DNA from: Acidobacteriota bacterium
Lineage (GTDB): Bacteria > Actinomycetota > Actinomycetes > Actinomycetales > Microbacteriaceae
NCBI GenBank assembly: GCA_019352055.1
Contig: JABBOB010000004.1
Location: 36,212-100,211, forward strand
Direction of reading: 5' to 3'
Length of the DNA stretch: 64,000 nucleotides
In this document: piece by piece, positions 1 through 9,104 of the stretch
How the letters are laid out: the number at the start of each line of letters is the position of its first letter
Position numbering within the stretch: the first letter of the stretch is position 1
The notes under the pieces: model-generated
The model's database searches: none
What the model saw: the letters and a program-made list of their open reading frames with translations, nothing else
What the model was told of the DNA's origin: nothing
Program-made: the position numbers and the translations under genes

Positions 1-375
1 GACGACGAACCCTTCGAGGGCGGGCTCCGCCGAGTCCGCCCCGGGCACGGTCATGAAGGTCCGCTCGCCGTCGGGCTCGATGGCGGTGAGCACGAACCCG
101 GTGTCGCCATCCCGCACGGCGGGCAGCGGGAAGGGCACGTCGAGAGCGGACAGCGCCGACCGCACCAGGTCCCCGAGAGGACCGGTGCCGATCCGGCCCG
201 CGAAGACCGAGTCCACACCGGCGGCACACGCGGCGACGAGGGCGCGGTACCCGCCGCCGCCGACAGTGAGACGGCCACCGGACGCGAGCACGTCGCCACC
301 CCGGACCGGGAGCGCGGGCACCGTTGCCACCACGTCGACGAGCGCGTTGCCCGTGCTGATCAGCCGGCCGGTCAT
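1..375 (-). CDS. PfkB-family sugar/nucleoside kinase, N-terminal part
   Basis: This is the first 125 codons of a ribokinase-like (PfkB) kinase; the rest lies beyond the left edge. The N-terminus reads MTGRLISTGNALVDVV, and the GG-rich segment near residues 35-45 (GGRLTVGGGGYRALVAAC) fits the family's substrate-binding region. An E-P-D-G-E-R-T-F segment near residue 107 is also typical. Its ATG overlaps the stop of the upstream ADP-ribosylglycohydrolase gene by 4 bp, so it is the last visible member of a translationally coupled five-gene operon. In that context it probably phosphorylates the sugar or nucleoside released by the operon's hydrolases. Substrate unknown. Confidence 0.8.
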   Translation of the reverse strand, partial: MTGRLISTGNALVDVVATVPALPVRGGDVLASGGRLTVGGGGYRALVAACAAGVDSVFAGRIGTGPLGDLVRSALSALDVPFPLPAVRDGDTGFVLTAIEPDGERTFMTVPGADSAEPALEGFVV

Positions 376-1358
376 CGGAGTGCCAGGAGCGCGTCGACGC
401 GCTCCTCGAGATGGAGGTCGTTGACCGCCGTGACGATGGCGACCGCCTCGGCGGGGAAGCCGGCGACGCCGTGGACCGCCCCCGCCATCGCCCCGGTCAT
501 CGCGGCGATCGTGTCGGTGTCGCCGCCCAGCGACGCTGCGGCGCAGCACGCCGCCCACGGATCGTCGGGATGCAGGAGGAGCATCGCGAACGCGGCCGGC
601 ACCGATTCCTGCGTCGCGAGGCTCGTGCCGATGAGGGACACCACGCGGTCGGTGGCGACGGCCGTGCCGTGCAGGCCGGCGAGCTCGGTGCTCCAGGTGA
701 TCCTCGCGGCGACGTCCGCCCCGGCGACCCATCGACCTCGCTGGACGCCTGCACGGGCCGCGGCGATGCCGAGGGCGACCGCGACCGCGACCGGATGACC
801 CTCCACCCCGGCGCTGACGACCGCGGCGACCGCGGCCGCGCCGGAGATCGCGACCGAGGTGTGGTGGCTGACGAGGCACGCCTCCTCGACGGCACCGACG
901 AGGTCGTCGAGATCGGCGACGGGGTTGGCGATCCCGACCGGCGCGATGCGCATCGCCGCCCCGTTCGTCGTCCCGTTCGTGCCGGCCAGCTCGGGGGCGG
1001 TGCCGTCCCGGATCGCCTGGATCGCGGCGCGCGTAGAGGGGCCGAGCAGATCGAGCGACCCGCGAGCCAGCGCGTCCTGCTCCCACCGGTCGAGGTCGCC
1101 CGCAAGTCGTCGCGGATCGATGCGGCCGCCGCCGGCGATGAGCGCGTCCGCCAGCAGCAGCGCCTGCTCGGTGTCGTCGGTCACGTGGCCCGCCGGCAGA
1201 CCGTGGGCCAGCGGGTGGTCCGGCGCAGCCGCGCGGAAGCCGGTGACCCCGCCCGCGGCGAGCACCGTTTCGCGCGGGAGGGTCTGGGTCGGCATGCCGA
1301 GGGCGTCGCCGATCGCCAGACCGGTCAGGGCGCCGAGCGCCCGATCCCTGCGGCTCAT
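372..1358 (-). CDS. ADP-ribosylglycohydrolase (DraG/ARH) family protein
   Basis: A 328-residue protein of the ADP-ribosylglycohydrolase fold, which cleaves N- or O-glycosidic bonds to ribose using two metal ions. Visible family motifs are GDALGMP near residue 17, VTDDTEQALL near residue 58 (metal-binding T-D-D) and GGDTDTIAAM near residue 280 (D-x-D-T). I chose the ATG of MSRRDRALGALTGLAIGDA, which overlaps the upstream gene's stop by 4 bp; longer reading frames have no matching N-terminus. Since it sits between an amidohydrolase-like gene and a PfkB kinase under a Nudix-type regulator, it may hydrolyse a small ribosylated metabolite rather than a modified protein. That last point is inference. 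Confidence 0.85.
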   Translation of the reverse strand: MSRRDRALGALTGLAIGDALGMPTQTLPRETVLAAGGVTGFRAAAPDHPLAHGLPAGHVTDDTEQALLLADALIAGGGRIDPRRLAGDLDRWEQDALARGSLDLLGPSTRAAIQAIRDGTAPELAGTNGTTNGAAMRIAPVGIANPVADLDDLVGAVEEACLVSHHTSVAISGAAAVAAVVSAGVEGHPVAVAVALGIAAARAGVQRGRWVAGADVAARITWSTELAGLHGTAVATDRVVSLIGTSLATQESVPAAFAMLLLHPDDPWAACCAAASLGGDTDTIAAMTGAMAGAVHGVAGFPAEAVAIVTAVNDLHLEERVDALLALR

Positions 1359-1906
1359 GCCCCCATCATGGCGAGCACCGCGTCCACGCTGCTGATCGTG
1401 ATGAGCGGCCCGTACAGCGCCATCGCGTCCAGCGCCCGGCGGTGGTCCGCGTCCGTCAGTCCGGCGCACGCGTCCTCCGGCACCACGACGAATCGGCCCG
1501 CGTCGGCGGCGGCCAGCGCGGTCGACAGCACGCAGCAGTCGGTCGAGACGCCGGTGAGCACGAGGCGCTCGCTGCCGGCCGTGGCCGCGGCGAGCTCGGG
1601 ACCCCACTTGCCGAACGTCGGTGCGCTCACGACCGGAGCGTCCCCGACGGCGAGCTCCGCGGTGAGGTCCCAGAGCGGATCGCCCTCCGGGCGCAGCTGG
1701 CCGGGCCATTCCCGGTAGTAGGGGATCCACGCGCCGACCGGCTCCGCCGGTGCGACGAACCGGGTGAAGACGGTGCGCTCCGCGAACGCGGGCAGCAGAC
1801 GACGGACGCCCGCCGACGCGGCGGCGTACCCGGGCGTCGCCCAGGCGCTGTCCGCGTCGGCGAACACGCGCTGCATGTCGACGACGACGAGGTGGGTGCC
1901 GGTCAT
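1355..1906 (-). CDS. Isochorismatase-like cysteine hydrolase
   Basis: A 183-residue member of the isochorismatase/nicotinamidase superfamily. The three usual catalytic residues can be placed: Asp10 in VVVDMQ, Lys100 in FGKWGPEL, and Cys125 in GVSTDCCVLS. The family includes nicotinamidases, N-carbamoyl amidases and isochorismatases; the substrate cannot be assigned by eye. The nicotinamidase zinc motif (D-x-H followed by a distant H) is not obvious, so true nicotinamidase activity is doubtful. Start and stop codons each overlap the neighbouring genes by 4 bp, placing it firmly in the operon between the permease and the ADP-ribosylglycohydrolase. Confidence 0.85.
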   Translation of the reverse strand: MTGTHLVVVDMQRVFADADSAWATPGYAAASAGVRRLLPAFAERTVFTRFVAPAEPVGAWIPYYREWPGQLRPEGDPLWDLTAELAVGDAPVVSAPTFGKWGPELAAATAGSERLVLTGVSTDCCVLSTALAAADAGRFVVVPEDACAGLTDADHRRALDAMALYGPLITISSVDAVLAMMGA

Positions 1907-3378
1907 TCGGGCCGGGCGAGCGGAAGGGCCTCCTGCCGGCGGACGGCGCCGCGGCCGAGGAGCAGCGTGCCGGCGAACCCGATCACCAGCGCGAGGAGGA
2001 CGCCCAGGTTGGCGTACGCCCAAGCGCCGGTGCGGCCGCCGAGACCGAACGGCCCGAGCAGGTAGCCCTGCCAGTTGAGCCACGCGGGCACTCCGTACGA
2101 GTTGGTGATGAGTCCCCAGCCGACCACCGTGCCGGCGAGGACCAGGAGCACCGCCGACCATCGGACGGATCCGTACCGCCCGCGGGCGTCGTACAGCTCC
2201 GCGCTCGCGTAGTCGCGGCGCCGCAGCAGGTAGTCGGCGACGAAGACGCCGCACCAGGCCGCGATCGGGGTGCCGAGGGTGACGAGGAAGGCCTGGAACG
2301 GGCTCGAGAAGTCCGGGGCGACGAAGGCCACGTAGATCGCGCCCGCGATCATCACGACGCCGTCGACGCCGGCCGCCACCGGCCGGGGGATCCGGATCCC
2401 GGCGGTCAGCAGCGCGAGGCCGGAGGAGTAGATGTCGAGCACCGCGCCGCCCACGAGGCCGAGGATCGCGACGAGTGCGAACGGCACCAGGAACCAGACG
2501 GGGAGGATCGACGTCAGCGCGCCGATCGGGTCGCTCGCGACGGCGTCGGACAGCGTCTTCGACGAGCCGGCCAGCAGCAGGCCGACCACGACGAGGACGA
2601 CCGGAGCCAGTGCGCCGCCGAACGTCGTCCATCCGAAGACACCGCGGCTGCGCGCGGTCCTCGGCAGGTAGCGCGAGTAGTCCGCGGCGGCGTTGACCCA
2701 GCCGAGGCCGAAGCCGGTCATCACGAAGACGAGTGCGCCGATGACGGCCTGCGGAGATCCCGCCGCGAGGTGCGCGACGGCGTCGAACCGGATGTGCGGC
2801 GCGGCCAGGACGACGTACACGACGGTCAGGACCGCGGTCACGACGGTGATCCACTGCTGCAGGCGCATGATCACCGTGAAGCCGGCCACGCCGGCACCGA
2901 CGATCAGCACGGCCACGACGACGAGGGCGACGATCTTCGTGACCGCGCCGCCGTTCCAGCCGAGCTCGCGGAACACGGTCGAGGTCGCGAGCACCGCCAG
3001 GGCGGCCAGCACCGTCTCCCAGCCCACGGTGAGGATCCAGGAGAGGACGGCGGGGAGGCGGTTGCCGTCGACGCCGAACGCCGCCCGGGACAGCACCATC
3101 GTCGGTGCCGAGCCCCGCTTGCCCGCCAGGGCGACGACGCCGCAGAGCGCGAACGAGGCCACGATCCCGACGACCGCGACGATGGTCGCCTGGAGGAACG
3201 AGATGCCGTCGCCGAGGATGAACGCGCCGTAGCTCAGTGCGAGGACCGAGACGTTGGCGGCGAACCAGGGCCAGAAGAGATCGCGGGGGCGTCCCCTGCG
3301 ATCCGCTTCCGCGATGGTGTCGAGGCCGACGACCTCGATGCCCCCTGCCGGCGCGGCCGGTTCGGTGCTGACGGTCAT
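1903..3378 (-). CDS. NCS1-family nucleobase/nucleoside permease
   Basis: A 491-residue integral membrane protein with about 12 hydrophobic helices, of the NCS1 (cytosine/purine permease) family. Family signs include the N-terminal RPRDLFWPWFAANVSVLALS segment, the conserved GNRLPAVLSWILTVGWE stretch, and GFGLGWVNAAADYSRYLPR in the middle. NCS1 proteins import cytosine, purines, allantoin, hydantoins or thiamine precursors. It is translationally coupled to the Nudix-type regulator upstream and the isochorismatase-like gene downstream, so it probably imports the compound that this operon degrades. The ATG at 3378 overlaps the regulator's stop. Confidence 0.9.
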   Translation of the reverse strand: MTVSTEPAAPAGGIEVVGLDTIAEADRRGRPRDLFWPWFAANVSVLALSYGAFILGDGISFLQATIVAVVGIVASFALCGVVALAGKRGSAPTMVLSRAAFGVDGNRLPAVLSWILTVGWETVLAALAVLATSTVFRELGWNGGAVTKIVALVVVAVLIVGAGVAGFTVIMRLQQWITVVTAVLTVVYVVLAAPHIRFDAVAHLAAGSPQAVIGALVFVMTGFGLGWVNAAADYSRYLPRTARSRGVFGWTTFGGALAPVVLVVVGLLLAGSSKTLSDAVASDPIGALTSILPVWFLVPFALVAILGLVGGAVLDIYSSGLALLTAGIRIPRPVAAGVDGVVMIAGAIYVAFVAPDFSSPFQAFLVTLGTPIAAWCGVFVADYLLRRRDYASAELYDARGRYGSVRWSAVLLVLAGTVVGWGLITNSYGVPAWLNWQGYLLGPFGLGGRTGAWAYANLGVLLALVIGFAGTLLLGRGAVRRQEALPLARPE

Positions 3379-4031
3379 GTGAGCAGTTCCTCTCGAGCGG
3401 TGGATCGGTAGAGCGCGGGCGGCCGGTGGCGCACGCCGGCCTGGTGGGCGCCCGTGGGCGTCACCGTGCCGGTCGCCTCGGTACGGCGCCGGAAGTTGGC
3501 GGGGTCGAGCCGGCGACCCAGGATCGCCTCGTGCACCTCGCGCAACTGGCCGAGGGTGAACTCCTCGGGCAGCAGGGCGTGGGACAGGTGGGTGTACTCG
3601 AGCTTGCTCTTCAGGCGCTTCACCGCCCAGCCGACGATCTCGTCGTGGTCGAACGCGAGCGGGGGGAGTGCCTCCGCCGGGAACCAGGCGACGTGCGGGT
3701 CGGCACGGGTCAGTGCCGCCTCCTCCGTGCGCACGAGCGCCCAGTACACGACGGACACGACCCGCTCGGCTCCGCCGCGTTCGACCGCCCCGAACGTGTA
3801 GAGCTGCTCGAGGTGGGCCGGATCCAGCCCCGTCGTGGTCGCGAGGCCCCGCCGCGCGGCATCCCGCAGCGACTCGGCGGGGCGGAGCGGCCCGCCCGGG
3901 AGCGCCCAGCGCCCGAGGTGCGGTTCGCGCACCCGCTGCACGAGCGGCAGGTGGAGCGCCGGCTGACCGTCGTGGTCCCGGAGGCCGAAGATCACCGTCG
4001 AGACCGCGACGGTGACGGGCTGCTCGGCCAT
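3375..4031 (-). CDS. NrtR-like Nudix-related transcriptional regulator
   Basis: A 218-residue protein with an N-terminal Nudix fold and a C-terminal winged helix (FTLGQLREVHEAILGRRLD, residues about 156-174). In the Nudix box region (GGPLRPAESLRDAARRGLAT) the REUxEE metal-binding glutamates are absent, as expected for NrtR regulators that bind ADP-ribose-type ligands without hydrolysing them. Known NrtR proteins repress NAD-related genes. The ATG has a strong GGAGG four bases upstream. It heads the operon and is divergent from guaA. Two near-identical inverted copies of a 16-17 bp element flank its probable promoter, suggesting autoregulation. Confidence 0.85.
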   Translation of the reverse strand: MAEQPVTVAVSTVIFGLRDHDGQPALHLPLVQRVREPHLGRWALPGGPLRPAESLRDAARRGLATTTGLDPAHLEQLYTFGAVERGGAERVVSVVYWALVRTEEAALTRADPHVAWFPAEALPPLAFDHDEIVGWAVKRLKSKLEYTHLSHALLPEEFTLGQLREVHEAILGRRLDPANFRRRTEATGTVTPTGAHQAGVRHRPPALYRSTAREELLT

Positions 4032-4039
4032 GGCCCCTC

Positions 4040-4107
4040 CGGTAAAGGTCGATCGGACACGAACTGTGCCGGGAGCGTAGCACTTCGGGTGCCGATGACC
4101 ATTACCG
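4040..4107. promoter_or_regulatory. Inverted pair of CGGTAA-type elements, candidate NrtR operator
   Basis: The plus strand carries CGGTAAAGGTCGATCGG at 4040-4056. The minus strand carries CGGTAATGGTCATCGG at 4107-4092. They are nearly the same element in opposite orientation, 35 bp apart. On the minus strand a TACGCT hexamer for the regulator operon lies between them. The arrangement would suit two repressor dimers or a looped complex around the promoter. Binding is inferred. Confidence 0.5.
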
Positions 4108-4140
4108 CTGGCGGCAGCGCCGAGCCGCTCGCGAGGTCCG

Positions 4141-4153
4141 TACGATTGCCGGG

Positions 4154-4154
<1 letters not shown>
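4141..4154 (+). promoter_or_regulatory. Leaderless guaA promoter (-10 TACGAT)
   Basis: TACGAT at 4141-4146 ends 7 nt before the GTG of guaA, so transcription should start at or within a base of the start codon. There is no Shine-Dalgarno sequence. Confidence 0.6.
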
Positions 4155-5785
<1,631 letters not shown>

Positions 5786-5851
5786 GCCGGCGTCGTCCCG
5801 TCGGCCCGGCCGCGCGTGCCGCCGCCCTCGACCGCGGGGAGCGCGGCGACG

Positions 5852-7081
5852 TCAGCTCACCGGGACGCGCGGGCCGGGGTGCCCCTTCGCGGGCGCCGGG
5901 CTCGCGACCTCCGACCACAGCTCGGACTCGATCCTCCCCGCGACCTCCGCGAGGGCGATCCGGTCCACGGTGAGGGGCTCGCGCGAGCGGGTGTCGAGCA
6001 GGCAGAGCGCACCGATCCGGTAGCCGTCCGGCGACTCGAGCGGGTGCCCGGCGTAGAACCCCCAGCCGTCCGCGGCGAGCCGCTCGCCCTTCAGATCGCC
6101 GAGCACGAACGCCCCGCTCTGACGGATCGTCCGGTCGCACGGGGCGATCGACCGCGGGACGTCCGCCGAGGGCATGCCGATGGCGGCTTTGAACACGACG
6201 CGGTCGCCGTCGATGAGCGTGACCGCGGCGCCCGTGATCCCGAACAGCTCCTTGGCGCTGCGCAGCAGCCGGTCGAGCCGCGGGTTCGAGCCGCTCCGCA
6301 GCAGGTCCGTCCGGTCGAGGGCGTCCTGACGCTCGACCTCCGGGTCGGGTCGCGAGCGGAGGGCTCTCGCCCCGGTCGCCGACGGCTTCGCCGCGAGCGC
6401 ATCGAGCCGCTGCACCAACGGCGGAGCGATCGTCGCGGCGAGCTCGTCGTACGCCTCCGCGGTGCGGGGCGCCACCGGGAGTTCCGTCGACGTCCCGATG
6501 TGGACCACGCCCGCCCGGTGCGCGCACACCTCCTCCGCGATGCGGTCGAGCCGAGCCGCGTGGCTCTCGACCAGGCGGCCCACGCTGCCCGAGGACGCGT
6601 TCGGGCGCTGCACCGGCCGGATCCCGAGCACGGCGATCACCGTCGTCGGCGTGGTCGCCGCGCGGAGGGCATCCGTGAGCTGCTCCAGGTCGGAGCGCCA
6701 GCGCTCCTCGGGCAGCAGGTTGTACGCGTCGGTCGATCCCACGCAGACGACCACCGCGTCGTAGTGGCACATCCGGGCCTCGTCGATGAGCCGCCGGGCG
6801 AGCGAGGCGGTGGTGCCGCGGCGGGCGAGCACGTCGACCGTGGCGCCGCGCCCTGTCGCCGCGGCGAGCCGCCGGGCGAGATGGCCCGGCAGCGCGAGGT
6901 CCTGGGTGAGCACGCCGAAGCCGATCGCAGGCCCGTTGCCGAGCACGAGGAGGCGGTCGGGATCCGGCCCGGCGACGGACTGCCGCGACGAGTCGAACGG
7001 GTGCGGCACGACGTCCAGCTCCTCGCGGACGCGGCGGCCCCATCTGGCGGCGAGCGGAGCGAGGAGGTCGGTGACCTGCAT
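5852..7081 (-). CDS. SGNH-hydrolase-like/GAF two-domain protein
   Basis: A 409-residue protein with no signal peptide. Residues about 45-215 resemble an SGNH/GDSL hydrolase (LLVLGNGPAIGFGVLTQD; CVGSTDAYNL), but the catalytic GDS motif reads GNG, so the usual serine is missing and activity is doubtful. Residues about 265-395 form a GAF domain with FYAGHPLESPDGYRIGALC, a pattern seen in GAF domains of signalling proteins. The start at MQVTDLLAPL has AAAGG upstream, and a TACGGT hexamer lies further upstream. A second protein of the same design is encoded at 51860-52984. Function unknown; redox or small-ligand sensing is a guess. Confidence 0.75.
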   Translation of the reverse strand: MQVTDLLAPLAARWGRRVREELDVVPHPFDSSRQSVAGPDPDRLLVLGNGPAIGFGVLTQDLALPGHLARRLAAATGRGATVDVLARRGTTASLARRLIDEARMCHYDAVVVCVGSTDAYNLLPEERWRSDLEQLTDALRAATTPTTVIAVLGIRPVQRPNASSGSVGRLVESHAARLDRIAEEVCAHRAGVVHIGTSTELPVAPRTAEAYDELAATIAPPLVQRLDALAAKPSATGARALRSRPDPEVERQDALDRTDLLRSGSNPRLDRLLRSAKELFGITGAAVTLIDGDRVVFKAAIGMPSADVPRSIAPCDRTIRQSGAFVLGDLKGERLAADGWGFYAGHPLESPDGYRIGALCLLDTRSREPLTVDRIALAEVAGRIESELWSEVASPAPAKGHPGPRVPVS

Positions 7082-7232
7082 GGACGGATCGGCCTTTCGT
7101 GGGAGACCCGTCACCGTACGTGAGCCGCAGGGGCGTCGCTGCCGCCCTCTCCCGGACACGCCGTCTGTGCACCTGGTGGTGGTCCCCGTGCACCTCCGGT
7201 CCGACTCGACGGGTGCGGCCGGCCGTGCGACG

Positions 7233-7270
7233 ACGGAGGGCGCCGGGGCCGAGGCCCGGGCGCCCTCCGT
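7233..7270 (-). terminator. Strong hairpin terminator downstream of the BI-1 gene
   Basis: A perfect 12-bp inverted repeat (ACGGAGGGCGCC, 7233-7244, and its complement, 7259-7270), with further G-C pairing inside the loop, lies 14 bp beyond the stop of the minus-strand gene. There is no T-run, as is common in actinobacteria. Confidence 0.7.
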
Positions 7271-7283
7271 GATCGGCGCTGCG

Positions 7284-8039
7284 CTAGTTGCGGAAGATGG
7301 CGATGAGGCGCAGGAACTCGAAGTAGAGCCAGACGACCGTGACCATGATCCCGAATGCGCCGGTCCAGCCGTACCGGGCGGGGATGCCGCGCCGGACGCC
7401 CTGCTGGATCTGGTCGAAGTCGAGCACCAGCGAGTACGCGGCCATGACGACCACCGCGACGCCGATGACGATGCCGAGCACGCCGCTCTGCAGGCCGAAC
7501 GTGCCGCCGGCGACGCCGGTCAGCTGCAGCACGACGTTGATCAGCTGGAACACGAGGTACGAGACCATCGCGATGAGGAAGATCTTCGTGGCCCGTGCCG
7601 ACGCGCGGACCTTGCCGCTCGCGAACAGCGCCAGCGTGATGCCGACCGTGATGAGCGTGGCGAGGCCCGCCTGCGCGACGATGCCGTTCCAGCGCGCATC
7701 GAAGAACTTCGAGATGCCGCCGACGAAGAGGCCCTCGGCCGCGGCGTACAGGACGATCAGCGGGACGGACGGCTCCCGCTTGAAGGTGTTGACCATGGCC
7801 AGGACGAAGCCGACCAGGGCACCGGGGATCGCGAGGGCGGGCACGAACCAGCCGATGCCCGAGGTGACGAGCAGGACGGCGAACAGCACGACGGTCTTCA
7901 CCGCGGTGTCCTCGTAGGTCATGCGGCCGGTGTCCGCGGGGGACGCCGCCGGGCGCTCGTACAGCTCCTCGAGCTGGGCGGCGCTGACCGTGCTGCCCTT
8001 CTTGAACGCGGGGTTGTTGGAGAGGGCGGGGTTCGCCAT
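7284..8039 (-). CDS. Bax inhibitor-1 (YccA/BI-1) family membrane protein
   Basis: A 251-residue protein with about seven transmembrane helices of the Bax inhibitor-1-like family, which in bacteria includes YccA (a modulator of FtsH) and YetJ (a calcium leak channel). The N-terminus MANPALSNNPAFKKGS and the C-terminal segment LDFDQIQQGVRRGIPARYGWTG are typical of actinobacterial members; the Asp residues in LDFDQI belong to the conserved pH-sensing or ion-binding region. ATG 8039 has AGGAA upstream. A minus-strand TAGAAT hexamer near 8090 is the probable -10 box. It stands alone, followed by a strong hairpin. The exact role in this organism is unknown. Confidence 0.88.
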   Translation of the reverse strand: MANPALSNNPAFKKGSTVSAAQLEELYERPAASPADTGRMTYEDTAVKTVVLFAVLLVTSGIGWFVPALAIPGALVGFVLAMVNTFKREPSVPLIVLYAAAEGLFVGGISKFFDARWNGIVAQAGLATLITVGITLALFASGKVRASARATKIFLIAMVSYLVFQLINVVLQLTGVAGGTFGLQSGVLGIVIGVAVVVMAAYSLVLDFDQIQQGVRRGIPARYGWTGAFGIMVTVVWLYFEFLRLIAIFRN

Positions 8040-8161
8040 GGTTCCTGTTCCTGTCGGGATCCGGCAGCGTTGGTGCGCCGGAACGAGGATTCTATGAACA
8101 TCCGGTGCAACGCGCCGCACCTCGGCGTTATGCGGTTCCTAAGGATCCGCCGCCGGTGTCG

Positions 8162-8174
8162 TAGCCTCACCACG
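8162..8174 (+). promoter_or_regulatory. Leaderless promoter (-10 TAGCCT)
   Basis: TAGCCT at 8162-8167 ends 6 nt before the GTG of the glycerophosphodiesterase gene, and no Shine-Dalgarno sequence is present. Confidence 0.55.
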
Positions 8175-9097
8175 TGCCCTCCCCGCTGCTGATCGCGCAC
8201 CGCGGTGCCTGCGGCTACCGGCCGGAGCTCACCCGCGGCGCCTTCCTGCTCGCTCTCGAGCAGGGCGCGCGGGCGATCGAGATCGACGTGGTGGCCAGCG
8301 CTGACGGGGAGCTGGTGGTCCGCCATGATCCCGAGCTCAGCCACACCACCGACGTCGCCGCGCATCCGGAGCTCCGCGATCGGAGGCGGTTGAAGGTCGT
8401 CCGCGGCCGGCCGCGCCTCGGCTGGTTCGCCGAGGATCTCTCGCTCGCCGAGCTGCGATCGCTCACGGGCAGAGAGCGCCTTCCGCGACTGCGCCCGGCC
8501 AGCGCCGAGCACGACGGCGCCGAGGCGGTCCTCACCCTCCGCGAGGTGATCGAGCTCGTGGCCGCGGCCGACGGCGTGCGCCTGGTCGTCGAGCTGAAGC
8601 ACGCCGCCCGCTCCGCCCGCCTCGGCCTCCCGGTCGACGAGCTGCTCGCCGGGACGCTCGCGGCGGCGCCCCGCCTCCCCGAGATCAGCATCGAGAGCTT
8701 CGAGCACCACGCGCTGGACCTGCTGGCCGCGAGGGGGATCGGGCACCCGCTGGTGGCGCTGATCGGCCACGAGCCCCTGATCGACCACCGCACCGTGCGT
8801 CACCCGGAGGCGTTCGCGGGCTACGACGGTGTCAGCCTCGGTGCGCACCTGGTGAAGCCGGGAGTCGTCGCGGGCTTCCGCGAGCTGGGGCTCGACGTGT
8901 GGACGTGGACCCTGCGGCCGGAGAACCGGTTCCTCCCGCGTCGCTACCGGGTTCCGGGGGACGCCTTCGGCCGCTACGCCGCCTACTGGCGGCGGCTGCT
9001 CGACGCCGGGGTGACCGGTGTGTTCGCCGACCACCCCGATCTCGCGCTCGCCGAGCTCGGTCGAAGCATCGATGTCGGGACCCCGGCCTACCCTTGA
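8174..9097 (+). CDS. Glycerophosphodiester phosphodiesterase
   Basis: Hydrolyses glycerophosphodiesters to glycerol-3-phosphate and an alcohol. The 307-residue protein shows the GDPD catalytic motifs in order: IAHRGACGYRPE (His near residue 8), IEIDVVASADGELVVRHDPE (Glu and Asp metal ligands, catalytic His) and LVVELKH near residue 140. There is no signal peptide, so it is probably cytoplasmic and acts in phospholipid turnover. The GTG start is supported by the leaderless promoter. It ends just before pcrA, whose promoter-like TACCCT lies inside its last codons. Confidence 0.92.
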   Translation: MPSPLLIAHRGACGYRPELTRGAFLLALEQGARAIEIDVVASADGELVVRHDPELSHTTDVAAHPELRDRRRLKVVRGRPRLGWFAEDLSLAELRSLTGRERLPRLRPASAEHDGAEAVLTLREVIELVAAADGVRLVVELKHAARSARLGLPVDELLAGTLAAAPRLPEISIESFEHHALDLLAARGIGHPLVALIGHEPLIDHRTVRHPEAFAGYDGVSLGAHLVKPGVVAGFRELGLDVWTWTLRPENRFLPRRYRVPGDAFGRYAAYWRRLLDAGVTGVFADHPDLALAELGRSIDVGTPAYP

Positions 9098-9104
9098 CGG
9101 CATC

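Noticed and set aside
411-1718. 435-codon plus-strand reading frame
   Set aside because: It is antisense to the ADP-ribosylglycohydrolase and isochorismatase genes, with Arg/Asp/Gly-rich composition and no fold-like pattern: a GC-codon shadow.
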